Assembly (NCBI RefSeq): GCF_004217225.1
Contig: NZ_SHKM01000003.1
Location: forward strand, 186,001-250,000
Length of the DNA: 64,000 nt
Reading direction: 5' to 3'
Source: Azospira oryzae
Lineage (GTDB): Bacteria; Pseudomonadota; Gammaproteobacteria; Burkholderiales; Rhodocyclaceae
Shown piece by piece: positions 44,642-54,578 of this stretch (positions within the stretch are counted from its first letter, which is position 1; each line of letters begins with the position of its first letter). A program made the translations under genes and the position numbers. The notes under the pieces are model-generated. The model made no database searches and was not told the origin of the DNA. It saw only the letters and a list, made by a program, of their open reading frames with translations.

Positions 44642-45391
44642 TCAACCTCCCCTGAAATCGCCCCACAGGGCCTGAATCGCTGCCAAGGCCGCCAGGCCCG
44701 CCGTTTCGGTGCGCAACACCCGGGGGCCCAGGCTCACCGGGGTGAAGCCGGCGGCCACCGCCGCCTCCGCCTCCTCCGGCGCCAGGCCGCCTTCGGCCCC
44801 CACCAGCAGGGACACGGGACCATCCGGCGGCGCCATGGCCGCCAGGGACACGGCAGCACCGGGCAGCAGCACCAAGCGCCGGGAAGCGCTCTCCGCCTGG
44901 CCAAGAGCCCGCTCCAAAGGCAATAGGGGCGCCACTTCCGGCAGCCGGTTGCGGCCGCACTGCTCGCAGGCGGAGACAGCGACGCCGCGCCAGTGCTCCA
45001 GGCGCTTGGCCGCCCGCTCGCCGTCCAGGCGCACCACGCTGCGCCGGCTGGAGACCGGCTGGAAGCGGCTGACGCCCAGTTCCACCGCCTTCTGCAGGGT
45101 GAAGTCCATCTTGTCCCCGCCCTGCAGGGCCTGGATCAGGGTCAGGGCCAGGGGCGACTCGCATTCCCGGGGCTGGTGCTCGCCCAGGCGCACCCGCACC
45201 CGGTCCTTGGCCACGGCCTCGATGCAGGCGCCGTACTCGCCGCCCCGGCCGTCGAAGAGGATGAGGCCGTCGCCGGCCTGCAGGCGCAATACCCGGGCGG
45301 CATGACGGGCCGGGCCTTCGGGCAGGTCCACGGAGGTCCCGGGACTCAGGCTGAGGGCCTCGGGGGAGCAGAAAAAGCGGGGATCGGTCAT
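44642..45391 (-). CDS. rsmE: 16S rRNA m3U1498 methyltransferase
   Basis: SPOUT methyltransferase that modifies U1498 of 16S rRNA. The 249-residue protein begins MTDPRFFC, the expected RsmE start, with PUA-like HAARVLRLQAGDGLILFDG, then LIQALQGGDKMDFTLQKAVE, the conserved QCGRNRLPEV, and the knot loop LVGAEGGLAPEEAEA plus LGPRVLRTETAGLAAL. The frame is open upstream but homology is not. A perfect TATAAT ends seven bases before the A of the ATG, suggesting a leaderless transcript. It is first of rsmE-pap-argA. Confidence 0.95.
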   Translation of the reverse strand: MTDPRFFCSPEALSLSPGTSVDLPEGPARHAARVLRLQAGDGLILFDGRGGEYGACIEAVAKDRVRVRLGEHQPRECESPLALTLIQALQGGDKMDFTLQKAVELGVSRFQPVSSRRSVVRLDGERAAKRLEHWRGVAVSACEQCGRNRLPEVAPLLPLERALGQAESASRRLVLLPGAAVSLAAMAPPDGPVSLLVGAEGGLAPEEAEAAVAAGFTPVSLGPRVLRTETAGLAALAAIQALWGDFRGG

Positions 45392-45397
45392 CGTGCT

Positions 45398-45403
45398 ATT
45401 ATA
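45398..45403 (-). promoter_or_regulatory. rsmE -10 element placing the start point at the start codon
   Basis: TATAAT on the minus strand followed by AGCACG and then ATG; with standard spacing the transcript starts at the A of the ATG. It is preceded by the 12-bp palindrome GGCGCGCGCGCC (45404-45415). The -35 is weak. Confidence 0.55.
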
Positions 45404-45430
45404 GGCGCGCGCGCCCTTACGTCGCCCATT

Positions 45431-45446
45431 CCCGTGCATCCACGGG
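45431..45446. repeat. Hairpin in the rsmE/45513 divergent spacer
   Basis: CCCGTG-CATC-CACGGG, a perfect 6-bp stem with a 4-base loop, upstream of both divergent genes. Role unknown. Confidence 0.4.
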
Positions 45447-45512
45447 GCTTGCGGGCCAGTTCCAGAGAATCGGGGCCGCTCTGCCATACCCTGACAGAAA
45501 GCGAGTTTCCCC

Positions 45513-46073
45513 ATGGTCAGCCTCACCACGCCGCTCTGCGACTTCGGTTGGCAAGCGCCGGACTTCCTCCTCCCCGGCACCGACGGCCGCCAGCACGGCC
45601 CGGCCAGCGCCCGGGGTCCCCGGGGCCTGCTGGTGATTTTCATCTGCAACCACTGCCCCTACGTCAAAGCCATTCTCGAGCGCCTGGTGCGGGACTGCCG
45701 GGAACTGCGCGACCACCACGGCATCGGCAGCATTGCCGTCATGAGCAACGACACGGCGGCCTACCCGGAAGACGGCTTTGCCCAGATGCAGGCCCTGGCC
45801 AGCCAGTGGGACCTGCCCTTCCCCTATGTGCTGGACGACAGTCAGGCCGTGGCCCGGGCCTACGGCGCCGTGTGCACCCCGGATTTCTTCGGCTTCAACG
45901 CCGACCTGCAACTGCAGTACCGGGGCCGCCTGGACGACACGGGCCGCAATGCCCCCCGCCCCGATGCCCGCCGGGAGCTGTTCGAGGCCATGACCCTGGT
46001 GGCCGCCGGCGGCCGCGGCCCGGCGGAGCAGACGCCGAGCATCGGCTGTTCCCTGAAATGGCGTGACACCTGA
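45513..46073 (+). CDS. Thioredoxin-fold protein (AhpC/TSA-type)
   Basis: 186 residues, no signal peptide. The fold is indicated by APDFLLPGTDGRQHG near the N-terminus and LVIFICNHCPYVKAI, where CNHC is the redox CxxC, followed by SIAVMSNDTAAYPEDGFAQM, YVLDDSQAVARAYGAVCTPDF and a C-terminal CSLKW. The CxxC at an AhpC-type position and the CNHCPYVK wording match a widespread thioredoxin-like family whose substrates are unknown. It is 14 bases upstream of the phosphatase gene, so the two probably form an operon. Confidence 0.85.
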   Translation: MVSLTTPLCDFGWQAPDFLLPGTDGRQHGPASARGPRGLLVIFICNHCPYVKAILERLVRDCRELRDHHGIGSIAVMSNDTAAYPEDGFAQMQALASQWDLPFPYVLDDSQAVARAYGAVCTPDFFGFNADLQLQYRGRLDDTGRNAPRPDARRELFEAMTLVAAGGRGPAEQTPSIGCSLKWRDT

Positions 46074-46087
46074 GCCGGAGCCGTTCC

Positions 46088-46900
46088 ATGCGCTACGCCG
46101 ACAACGCCAACCGGCACACGGTTGAAACGGTCATCGCAGCCGTACACCAGGTGGCCCGGGAAGCCATCGTGCCCCGTTTCATGAAGGCCATCCACCACCG
46201 CAAGGATGACGGCACCCTGCTCTCGGAAGCGGACCTGGCGTGCCAGAGCTTTCTCCTGCAGCGCCTGCCGGAAATCGTCCCCTGCCCGGTGATCGGCGAG
46301 GAAATGAGCCGGGCCGAACAGGAAGCCGCCCTGGAGGCAGGCAACGGGGACGTGTGGTGCATCGATCCCATCGACGGCACCACCAACTTCGTCAATGGCC
46401 TGCCCGTCTTCGCCGTCTCCATCGCCCTGCTGCGGGAGCGCAAGCCCCGCCTGGGCATCACCTACAACCCCATCACCAACGAACTGTTCTATGCCTGGGA
46501 GGGCGGTGGCGCCTACGTGAACGGCAAGCGCCTGCCCCTGCGCCGGGTGGCCGGCAGCCTGGACCAGGCGGTGGCCAATGTGGACCTGAAACGCCTGCCC
46601 CGGGAACTGGCCGTCCGCATCGCCACGGCACCGCCCTTCTTCTCCCAGCGCAACTTCGGCAGCAGCGCCCTGGAGTGGTGCCAGGTGGCCGCGGGCCGCA
46701 TCGACGTGGCGGTGCACGGCGGCCAGATGCTGTGGGATTACGCCGCCGGCTGCCTAATCCTGAAGGAAGCGGGCGGCCACATGTGCACCCTGGAGCAGGA
46801 CGACTTCCACGCCGACGACCTGTGGCGCCGGCGCATCGTCGCCGCCCTGGACCCCGGCGTCTTCGCCGCCTGGCGGGACTGGCTGCGGGCCGGCCTCTAG
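46088..46900 (+). CDS. Inositol-monophosphatase-family phosphatase
   Basis: 270 residues of the Li-sensitive, Mg-dependent phosphatase fold: LSEADLACQ, IGEEMSR (metal ligand Glu), CIDPIDGTTNFVNGLPVFAV (the DPIDGTTNF signature) and GGQMLWDYAAGCLILKEAGG. It could act on inositol-1-phosphate, histidinol phosphate, or as a SuhB-like factor; sequence alone does not decide. It is convergent with the heme GGDEF-EAL gene, 20 bases apart, and follows the thioredoxin-fold gene closely. Confidence 0.88.
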   Translation: MRYADNANRHTVETVIAAVHQVAREAIVPRFMKAIHHRKDDGTLLSEADLACQSFLLQRLPEIVPCPVIGEEMSRAEQEAALEAGNGDVWCIDPIDGTTNFVNGLPVFAVSIALLRERKPRLGITYNPITNELFYAWEGGGAYVNGKRLPLRRVAGSLDQAVANVDLKRLPRELAVRIATAPPFFSQRNFGSSALEWCQVAAGRIDVAVHGGQMLWDYAAGCLILKEAGGHMCTLEQDDFHADDLWRRRIVAALDPGVFAAWRDWLRAGL

Positions 46901-46920
46901 GCCGCCGGCCCGCCCCGTGC

Positions 46921-49464
46921 TCAGGCGGGCTTGCGGATTTCCCGGTCGGGACGGCCGATGTAATAGCCCTGGGCCATGTCCATGCCCATGCGCTTCAACT
47001 CGTCCAGCACCTCGCCGGTCTCGACGAATTCGGCAATGACCTGGATGCCCAGTTCGTGGGCCAGGGACTGCATGCTCTGGACGAAGGCCCGATCCTTGGT
47101 GCTGTGCAGGATATTGACCACGAAGTCCCCCTCCACCTTGAGGAAATCCACCGGGAAGCGGCGCAGGTAGTGGAAGGAGGAGAAGCCTGAACCGAAGTCG
47201 TCGATGGCCAGCTTGAAGCCGTCGAACTTCAGGTCGTTGAGGAAGCGCTCCATCAGGGCCAGGTTCTTCACCGTATCCCGCTCGGTGATCTCGAAGACGA
47301 TGCGCTCCGGCGGAATACCGGAATCGGCCACGATCTGGCGCAGGGAGCGGGCGAACTCGTTGAGCACCATGGCCCGGGGCGAGAGGTTGAGGAAGATGTA
47401 GCCCTCGTGCCCTTCCGCGGCCAGCTTCTGCAGGGCCAGTTCGATCACCAGGCAGTCGAGGCGGTGGATGACACCGATTTTCTCGGCGATCTCGACGAAC
47501 TCGTCGGCCCGCATGATTTCCCCGTCCACCTCGATGCGGGACAGCACTTCGTAGCCCACCACCACGCCGGCCTGGACATCCAGGATGGGCTGGAAGAAGG
47601 GGATCAACCGCCGTTCGTCGATGGCCTTGAGGATGGTGACGCTCTTCTGGGAGATGTCGCGGAACACTTCCATGACGTCGTCCGCCGTGGGAATGGCGAC
47701 CCGCTCCTTACCCTCCGCCTTGGCCTTGTACATCATGTTGTCGGCGAAGAGGAAGAGGTCCTTGGGCTCGGTGGCGTGGTCCGGATACACGGCCAGGCCG
47801 ATGGAAGCCGTACCGTGCACCACGTCGCCGTTGAAGGCGGTGACGCTGCTCTGCCGGGAGGCCTCGAGAATGCGCTGGGCGATGACGGAGGTCTGCTCCA
47901 GGTCGGCCTCGGGCAGGATCACCACGAACTCGTCGCCGCCGTAGCGGGCGAAGATGTCGCCGCTGCGCAGCACCTGCCGCACCTCCCGGGCGAAGGCCTG
48001 GAGGAACTTGTCGCCCACCGCATGGCCGTAGTTGTCGTTGACCAGCTTGAAGTTGTCCAGGTCGATCAGCAGCAGGCCGAAATGCTCGTCGTGGCGGGAG
48101 GAACGGTCGATCTCGTAGCCGATCATTTCCCAGAACACCCGCTGGTTGAAGAGGTCCGTCAGGGGGTCCCGGGTGGCGTAGTACTCCAGGTCCTTGGTGT
48201 ACTTGTAGATGGCCTTCACCGACCCCACCACGTTGAGCAGGGTGGACAGCACGGAATCGAGCACCAGGTGGCGGGTGTCGTCCTCCAGCTCGTCGGCCTG
48301 GACGCCGATGCCGACGATGCCGCCGATCTTCGGCGTATCGACGAAGAAGGACTTGACCCGCAGCTGCACCTCCTCCTCCGCCAGCTCCACCTTCTCGCCA
48401 CCGGGCTTGGCCACGTGGTGGTTGATGGTGAAGGAGGTGATGACGGAGAAGCGGGGATTCTGCTTCAGCACTTCCCGGATGTGGCTCTCCACCCGCTGCT
48501 TGGTGGCGGCGGAGGGCTCCCGGTACCAGAAAATCTCCAGGTCGAAGAGCTCGTCGTCGATCTGGAAGATGGAGAAAAGCACGTGGGCGTTCATCACCTT
48601 GTTGATGTCCACCACCAGGTGATTCACGTATTCGGTCCAGTCGCGGATGATGTCCGAGGTGATGACGAACTTCTCCAGCAGGCCGATCTCGAACTTGAGC
48701 ATGTCCTTGTCCACCGCCACGGCCCGCAGCTTGGCCACCAGCTCCTCGACGGCGCAGACGATGCGGGTCAGCTCGGCGAAGCCGGGACGGCTACCGCGCA
48801 GTTCCAGCTTGCGCAGGTCCGATACCGCATTGACGCCGGCCACGCCCTCCTCCACATGGCGCAGGGCGCCTTCCAGCCGGTGGTTCACCCACCACACGGC
48901 CAGCAGCGCCAGCAGCAGGCCCAGAGGCATGAGAATGGCCAGGGACCAGGAGAATTCGGCCCGGGCCTGGTCTACCAGGCCGCCCACGTTCTGCCGCACT
49001 TCGATCAGGCCCAGCACGTCGCCCACGGCGGCGTTGTCGTGACAGCGCAGGCAGCGGTTTTCCGCCTGCAGGGGATAGATGAAGCGGATGAAGGAGCCCT
49101 GCATGGACTCCTGGGGCTTGCCGGCGGAAAAACCCTGGCGCAGCAGTTCATCCAGGGGCGGCTGCTCGATGGCGCCGAAGAGGGCCTCGACCTTGGGACC
49201 CCGATAGATTTCCACGGTGGCATTGGAACCCCGGGTGGCGTCGCGCATGCCCTGGAGGAATTTTTCCACCTGGTCCCGGCGCCAGCCGGTGCTCATCAAC
49301 TCGTACATGGAGACGAAAGCCATGCGCGCCATGGTGTTGGCGCCTTCCCGGGCATGATCCCGTACGGTGCTGTCGAAGGAGCGGCTGACGGCCCAATAGC
49401 TGCCGCCAAAAAAGAGCAACCCAACCAGGATGGAGGTCGCCAGGACGAACGTTCGGATTTTCAT
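46921..49464 (-). CDS. Membrane GGDEF-EAL protein with periplasmic c-type heme motif
   Basis: 847 residues. Transmembrane helix (about 6-24), periplasmic domain (27-172) with RCLRCH (Cys138, Cys141, His142), a covalent heme site in the style of DUF3365/Tll0287 domains, second helix (173-193), a cytoplasmic linker domain (about 200-425), then GGDEF (about 430-590) with intact YGGDEF and the inhibitory RSGD site five residues before it, and EAL (about 605-845) with EVLSR, EITERD, DDFGSGF and QGYYIGRP. Both catalytic halves look intact. AGGGA precedes the ATG at 49464. It is divergent from a second GGDEF-EAL gene. Sensing of oxygen, redox state or NO through the heme is inferred. Confidence 0.9.
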   Translation of the reverse strand: MKIRTFVLATSILVGLLFFGGSYWAVSRSFDSTVRDHAREGANTMARMAFVSMYELMSTGWRRDQVEKFLQGMRDATRGSNATVEIYRGPKVEALFGAIEQPPLDELLRQGFSAGKPQESMQGSFIRFIYPLQAENRCLRCHDNAAVGDVLGLIEVRQNVGGLVDQARAEFSWSLAILMPLGLLLALLAVWWVNHRLEGALRHVEEGVAGVNAVSDLRKLELRGSRPGFAELTRIVCAVEELVAKLRAVAVDKDMLKFEIGLLEKFVITSDIIRDWTEYVNHLVVDINKVMNAHVLFSIFQIDDELFDLEIFWYREPSAATKQRVESHIREVLKQNPRFSVITSFTINHHVAKPGGEKVELAEEEVQLRVKSFFVDTPKIGGIVGIGVQADELEDDTRHLVLDSVLSTLLNVVGSVKAIYKYTKDLEYYATRDPLTDLFNQRVFWEMIGYEIDRSSRHDEHFGLLLIDLDNFKLVNDNYGHAVGDKFLQAFAREVRQVLRSGDIFARYGGDEFVVILPEADLEQTSVIAQRILEASRQSSVTAFNGDVVHGTASIGLAVYPDHATEPKDLFLFADNMMYKAKAEGKERVAIPTADDVMEVFRDISQKSVTILKAIDERRLIPFFQPILDVQAGVVVGYEVLSRIEVDGEIMRADEFVEIAEKIGVIHRLDCLVIELALQKLAAEGHEGYIFLNLSPRAMVLNEFARSLRQIVADSGIPPERIVFEITERDTVKNLALMERFLNDLKFDGFKLAIDDFGSGFSSFHYLRRFPVDFLKVEGDFVVNILHSTKDRAFVQSMQSLAHELGIQVIAEFVETGEVLDELKRMGMDMAQGYYIGRPDREIRKPA

Positions 49465-49602
49465 GGGGTTCCCTGAGCCAAGCTTTATATTTGTATGACA
49501 TCGAAGGAGGCACCCCCGTACCTCCCTATGCTGTCGGCAAATTACTATACCCCCCCGCCAGGAGCAAGCCGGAAAGCGCAAATCCGGCCCATGGAATCTG
49601 GG

Positions 49603-49608
49603 ATAATG
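49603..49608 (+). promoter_or_regulatory. Putative -10 element for the four-PAS GGDEF-EAL gene
   Basis: GATAAT in GGGATAATGGCG; the start point would be near 49615. It rules out upstream start codons and supports the ATG at 49645. Confidence 0.45.
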
Positions 49609-49644
49609 GCGCCTGTCCCCCCTGCCAGCACCCCGGCCCCAGCC

Positions 49645-52600
49645 ATGTCCCTGCGCCGCGAAACCCACCTTCAGGCGACCGTTGTCGTCGTCTTCTTTTC
49701 CCTGGCCGTCAGCCTGGGGCTGGCCAACGTCTATCTATCCCACAGCGAGGAGGCGGCGGTACGCGTCCGCACCTTCCAGGAACTGCGGGCCGTGGCCGAC
49801 CTCAAGGCCCAGCAGGTGGCCGCCTGGCGCAGCGAACGACAGGCCCAGGCAAAATCGTGGCAGGACAGCCTGCACCTGGAGCGCCTGCTCGAGGCCCCGG
49901 GCAAGGCGGCAGAACTCCAGGCCAACCTGCAGAAGAGCTTGGGCCCCCTGGCCGAATTGCCGGAGAACCGGGCCTACCTGCTGCTCGACGACGACGGACG
50001 GGTGCGCTTCAGCACCGCTGCCCCACCCCAGGACAGCAGCGTCAGCGAAGCCACCCGGGACCTGCTCAAGGTCGCCGAATACAGCGACCAGCCCCAGCTA
50101 AGCGACCTGCAGCTGGACCCCCAGGGCCATGCCTTCATCGACCTGGCCGCCGTCATCCGCAGCCCCCGCAGCGGCCAGCGTCTGGCCTTCCTGGTGCAGC
50201 GGATCGACCCCGGCGCCGTTCTCTTTCCCCTCATCCAGGCCCGTCCGGTGCCCAGCACCACCGCCGAGACCCTTCTGCTGCGCCAGGACGAAAGCGACTT
50301 TCTGGTGCTCAACGAACTGCGCCACCGCCAGGACACGGCCCTCAAGCTGCACCTGCGGCGGGAGGAAAGCATGCTCGGCGCCCCGGCCACGGCCGCGCCC
50401 CAGCAGGAGGGTGTCGACTACCGCCGCCAGCTGACCCTGGCCACCAGGCAGCAGGTGGCGGACACCCCCTGGATCCTGGTGACCAAGGTGGATGCGGAGG
50501 AAATCCTCTCCCCGGTGCGCCAGCGCAATTTCCTCACCTACGGCGTCTCCCTGCTGTTGCTGGCCGGGGGTGGCGCCTTCACCCTCTACCTGCTGCGCCA
50601 GCAGCGCAAGTTCTTCGCCGAGCGCCACGAACGGGAACAACTGGCGGCGGAGGAACTGCAGCGCACCCAGGACCGCCTGCTGGAAGCCCAGCGCATCGGC
50701 CACATCGGCAGCTGGGAGCGGGACCTGCGCAGTGGCCGCCTCTGGTGTTCCGAGGAAGCCTACCGCCTGGTGGGCCTGGACCCGCGCGAGCCCCTGACCT
50801 ACGCCCACTTCCTGGAGCTGGTGCACCCGGAGGACCGGGACAAGGTGCAACAGGCCACCGACCACAACGCGGCCAAGGAGGAAACCTTCGCCGTCGAATA
50901 CCGGGTGCTGCTGCAGGACGGTCGCCTGCGCCACTTCATCAACCGGGGCCGACTCTTCTGGGATGCCCGGGGCCAGCCCCTGCGGGCCAGCGGCACCACC
51001 CAGGACATCACCGAACGCAAGCTGGCGGAAGAAGAGTACCGGCGCCAGTCCACCCAGCTGCGGGCGGTGCTGCAGAACATGCCCCAGGGCATCAGCGTCT
51101 TCGACGAGCATCTGCGCCTGCAATTGTGGAACGAAGGCATGCGGGAAGTCCTGGGTCTGCCCGCCGAAGCCCTCTACCGCGGGGTGCCCTTCGAGGACCT
51201 GGTGCGCTATCCGGCCCAGCGGGGCGAGTACGGCCCCGGCGATCCGGAACAGCACGTGCAGGAACGCAAGGCCCTGGCCATGCAGTTCAAGCCCCACCGC
51301 TTCGAGCGCACCCGCCTGGATGGGCGCACCACCCTGGTCCAGGGCGAACCCCTCTTCGACGACGGCCAGCTCACCGGCTTCATCACCACCTACACCGACA
51401 TCAGCGAAAGCAAGCGCAACGAACAGGCCCTGCGCAACCAGAACGCCATCCTGCAGAACATCCTGGAGAACCTGCCGGACGGCGTCAGCCTGTACGACCC
51501 GGAGCAGCGCATGATCGCCTGCAACGAGCGCTTCCGCACCCTGCTGGACCTGCCCGACACCCTCTTCGCCCAGGGCTACCCGACCCTGGAGGACATGGTC
51601 CGCTTCAACGCCCGCCGCGGCGAATACGGCCCGGGGGACGAGGAACGGCGCACCCGGGGCGTGCTGCGGGCCCTGCAGCGGCCCAACAACACCGCCGTCC
51701 TGCGGGAGCGGCCCGACGGCACGGTGCTGGAGATCCGCCAGGTCAACCTGGGGGACGGCAGCACCATCATCATCTACACTGACATCACCGCCCGCCACCG
51801 GGCCGAGGCCGAGCTGAAGCTGGCGGAAAAGGTCTTCGCCAACAGCCCGGAAGCCATCATGATCTGCGACCAGGGCAACCGCATCATCTCGGTGAACCGG
51901 GCCTTCTGCGACATCACCGGCTACGCCCAGGAGGAAGTGCTGGGCCAGGATCCGCGCATGCTGGCCTCGGGCCGCCACGACAAGGACTTCTACCGGCAGA
52001 TGTGGGAAATCCTGCGGGACACCGGCGCCTGGGCCGGGGAAATCTGGGACCGGCGCAAGAACGGCGAGATCTACCCCAAGTGGATGACCATCAACGCCGT
52101 GCACGACACCCAGAGCGGCGCCCTCACCCACTACATCACCCTCTTCTCCGACATCACCGAGCGCAAGGAGACCGAGGCCCGCATCCACCACCTGGCCCAC
52201 CACGACCCCCTCACCGGCCTGCCCAACCGCTTCACCCTGGAAGCCCGCCTGGAGCAGTCCCTGGCCGATGCCCGGCGCCATGGCCACAAGGTGGCGGTGA
52301 TGTTCATGGACCTGGACCGTTTCAAGACCATCAACGACTCCCTCGGCCACGCCGTGGGCGATTCCCTGCTCATGGAAATCGCCCACCGCCTGCGCTCCGC
52401 CGTGCGGGAATCGGACACGGTGGCCCGCCTCGGCGGCGACGAGTTCGTGGTGGTGCTGCCCGACGTGGAAGGAGCCAACGATGCAGCCCACGTGGCCGGC
52501 AAGATCATCGAGGACGTGGCCCGCAGCCTGCGGGTCGGCGCCCACGAGCTGCACACCTCCGCCTCCATCGGCATCAGCCTCTATCCGGACGACGGCGAAA

Positions 52601-53490
52601 CGGTGCCGACGGTGATGCAGAACGCCGACACCGCCATGTACCACGCCAAGGCCATCGGCCGGAACAACTTCCAGTTCTTCGCCTCGGCCATGAACCGGGC
52701 CGCCACCGAGCGCTTGGAGCTGGAACGCAAGCTGCGCCAGGCCATGGTCAATGACGAACTGGAACTGCACTTCCAGCCCCAGTTCGCCCTCGCCGCCGAC
52801 CGGGTCACCGGGGTGGAGGCCCTGCTGCGCTGGCGCCATCCGGAGGACGGCCTGATCCCGCCGGACCGCTTCATCCCCATCGCCGAGGAAACCGGCCTCA
52901 TCGTCGGCATCGGCGACTGGGTGCTGCAGGCCGCCTGCCGCCAGCTCAAGGCCTGGCTCGACCAGGGCCTGCCGCCCCTGCGCATGGCGGTGAACCTGTC
53001 CACCCGGCAGCTGAAGGAAAAGGACTTCCCCAGCCGGGTGGCCGCCATCCTCCAGGAAACGGGCCTGCCCGCCGTGCTGCTGGAGCTGGAGATCACCGAG
53101 AGCGGCGTCATGGAACGGCCGGAGGAGGCCATCACCACCCTGCAGGCCCTCAACGACATGGGCGTCACCCTGGCCATCGACGACTTCGGCACCGGCTACT
53201 CGTCCCTGTCCTACCTCAAGCTGTTCCCCATCGACCGGCTGAAGATCGACCGCTCCTTCGTGCGCGACATCGAGCGGGACCCGGATGACGCCGCCATCGC
53301 CCGCGGTACCATTGCCCTGGCCCACAGCCTGGGCCTGGAAGTGGTGGCCGAAGGAGTGGAAACCTCGGCCCAGCTCGACATGCTGGCGGCCGACGGCTGC
53401 GACGAGGTGCAGGGCTACTTCTTCAGCCGCCCCCTGCCGCTGGCGGCCGCCACCGCCTTCCTCGCCCAGCAGGCCGGTAGGGCGGGGTAG
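49645..53490 (+). CDS. Membrane GGDEF-EAL protein with four PAS domains
   Basis: 1281 residues. Transmembrane helix (about 11-31), periplasmic sensor (32-290), second helix (295-317), PAS domains at about 350-455, 470-590, 598-715 and 725-845, GGDEF (850-1020; RLGGDEF with the RESD inhibitory site), and EAL (1030-1275; [32 protein letters not shown]). PAS 2 and 3 are close relatives sharing RGEYGPGD, pointing to an internal duplication. The ATG at 49645 has no strong ribosome site, and the frame is open to 49495, but the promoter argues for 49645. The stop lies in the fbp -10 element. Signal unknown. Confidence 0.9.
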   Translation: MSLRRETHLQATVVVVFFSLAVSLGLANVYLSHSEEAAVRVRTFQELRAVADLKAQQVAAWRSERQAQAKSWQDSLHLERLLEAPGKAAELQANLQKSLGPLAELPENRAYLLLDDDGRVRFSTAAPPQDSSVSEATRDLLKVAEYSDQPQLSDLQLDPQGHAFIDLAAVIRSPRSGQRLAFLVQRIDPGAVLFPLIQARPVPSTTAETLLLRQDESDFLVLNELRHRQDTALKLHLRREESMLGAPATAAPQQEGVDYRRQLTLATRQQVADTPWILVTKVDAEEILSPVRQRNFLTYGVSLLLLAGGGAFTLYLLRQQRKFFAERHEREQLAAEELQRTQDRLLEAQRIGHIGSWERDLRSGRLWCSEEAYRLVGLDPREPLTYAHFLELVHPEDRDKVQQATDHNAAKEETFAVEYRVLLQDGRLRHFINRGRLFWDARGQPLRASGTTQDITERKLAEEEYRRQSTQLRAVLQNMPQGISVFDEHLRLQLWNEGMREVLGLPAEALYRGVPFEDLVRYPAQRGEYGPGDPEQHVQERKALAMQFKPHRFERTRLDGRTTLVQGEPLFDDGQLTGFITTYTDISESKRNEQALRNQNAILQNILENLPDGVSLYDPEQRMIACNERFRTLLDLPDTLFAQGYPTLEDMVRFNARRGEYGPGDEERRTRGVLRALQRPNNTAVLRERPDGTVLEIRQVNLGDGSTIIIYTDITARHRAEAELKLAEKVFANSPEAIMICDQGNRIISVNRAFCDITGYAQEEVLGQDPRMLASGRHDKDFYRQMWEILRDTGAWAGEIWDRRKNGEIYPKWMTINAVHDTQSGALTHYITLFSDITERKETEARIHHLAHHDPLTGLPNRFTLEARLEQSLADARRHGHKVAVMFMDLDRFKTINDSLGHAVGDSLLMEIAHRLRSAVRESDTVARLGGDEFVVVLPDVEGANDAAHVAGKIIEDVARSLRVGAHELHTSASIGISLYPDDGETVPTVMQNADTAMYHAKAIGRNNFQFFASAMNRAATERLELERKLRQAMVNDELELHFQPQFALAADRVTGVEALLRWRHPEDGLIPPDRFIPIAEETGLIVGIGDWVLQAACRQLKAWLDQGLPPLRMAVNLSTRQLKEKDFPSRVAAILQETGLPAVLLELEITESGVMERPEEAITTLQALNDMGVTLAIDDFGTGYSSLSYLKLFPIDRLKIDRSFVRDIERDPDDAAIARGTIALAHSLGLEVVAEGVETSAQLDMLAADGCDEVQGYFFSRPLPLAAATAFLAQQAGRAG

Positions 53491-53498
53491 AATACCCC
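53484..53498. promoter_or_regulatory. fbp -10 element inside a palindrome
   Basis: GGGGTA-GAA-TACCCC is a perfect palindrome that contains TAGAAT (53488-53493), the likely fbp -10, and also the stop codon of the preceding GGDEF-EAL gene. A second hairpin, GTCCCC-GCC-GGGGAC, follows at 53507-53521 in the leader. Confidence 0.5.
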
Positions 53499-53559
53499 TC
53501 CGTATCGTCCCCGCCGGGGACCTCACCCATTTTCGCTGCAACCTGCTGCAAGGAATTCC

Positions 53560-54558
53560 ATGTCCCGTACCACCCTTTCCCGCTACCTGATCGAAGCCCA
53601 GCGCGACAACCACATCAACGCCGACCTGCGCTTCCTCATCGAAGTCGTCGCCCGGGCCTGCAAGGCCATCTCCATCTCCATCGGCAAGGGCGCCCTCTCC
53701 GGCGTGCTGGGGGAGGCCGGCAGCGACAACGTGCAGGGCGAGGCCCAGAAGAAGCTGGACGTCATCTCCAATGAAATCCTGCTGGAAGCCAACGAATGGG
53801 GCGGCCACCTGGCGGCCATGGCCTCCGAGGAAATGGACCATCCCCATCCCATTCCCCACCGCTACCCCAAGGGCGAATACCTGCTGATGTTCGACCCCCT
53901 GGACGGCTCCTCCAACATCGACATCAACGTCTCCGTCGGCACCATCTTCTCCGTGCTGCGCTGCCCCGAAGGCATGGAGCCCACCGAACAGGCCTTCCTG
54001 CAGCCCGGCACCCAGCAGCTGGCCGCCGGCTACGCCCTCTACGGCCCCAACACCCTCCTGGTGCTGACCATCGGCCAGGGTGTGCATTGCTTCACCCTGG
54101 ACCGGGAAGTGGGCTCCTTCGTCCTGACCCAGGAGAACCTCCGCATCCCCGAGGACACCAAGGAATTCGCCATCAACATGTCCAACCAGCGCTTCTGGGA
54201 AGCCCCGGTGCAGCGCTACGTGGGCGAACTGCTGCAGGGCAAGGAAGGCGTGCGCGGCAAGGACTTCAACATGCGCTGGGTCGCCTCCATGGTGGCCGAC
54301 GTGCACCGCATCCTCACCCGCGGCGGCCTCTTCATGTATCCCCTGGACAGCAAGACCGCGGAGAAGGGCGGCAAGCTGCGCCTGCTCTACGAAGCCAATC
54401 CCATGAGCCTCATCGTCGAACAGGCCGGCGGCGCCGCCACCACCGGCCGCCAGCGCATCCTGGACCTGCAGCCCACCCAGCTGCACCAGCGGGTGCCGGT
54501 GGTCCTGGGTTCGAAGAACGAGGTGGAACGGGTCACCGCCTACCACCTGGAATCCTGA
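53560..54558 (+). CDS. fbp: Fructose-1,6-bisphosphatase class I
   Basis: Hydrolyses fructose-1,6-bisphosphate in gluconeogenesis and the Calvin cycle. The 332-residue protein has the SEEMD and [20 protein letters not shown] metal/active-site signatures, [14 protein letters not shown], and the C-terminal [20 protein letters not shown]. The length is typical. CAAGGA precedes the ATG. It is followed by prkB after 20 bases, an arrangement of Calvin-cycle (cbb) operons. Confidence 0.97.
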   Translation: MSRTTLSRYLIEAQRDNHINADLRFLIEVVARACKAISISIGKGALSGVLGEAGSDNVQGEAQKKLDVISNEILLEANEWGGHLAAMASEEMDHPHPIPHRYPKGEYLLMFDPLDGSSNIDINVSVGTIFSVLRCPEGMEPTEQAFLQPGTQQLAAGYALYGPNTLLVLTIGQGVHCFTLDREVGSFVLTQENLRIPEDTKEFAINMSNQRFWEAPVQRYVGELLQGKEGVRGKDFNMRWVASMVADVHRILTRGGLFMYPLDSKTAEKGGKLRLLYEANPMSLIVEQAGGAATTGRQRILDLQPTQLHQRVPVVLGSKNEVERVTAYHLES

Positions 54559-54578
54559 GATATCAGGAGAGGAGGAGC

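Noticed and set aside
49495-49644. An earlier start for the four-PAS GGDEF-EAL gene (50 extra residues)
   Set aside because: The extension overlaps the putative promoter and is Pro-rich without homology; the membrane helix and conserved region begin after 49645.
50098-54546. A 1482-codon open frame antisense to the GGDEF-EAL and fbp genes
   Set aside because: Long antisense frames are expected where GC-rich third codon positions suppress stops; its sequence is low-complexity Gly/Ala/His/Gln and matches no family, while the plus strand encodes clear domains.
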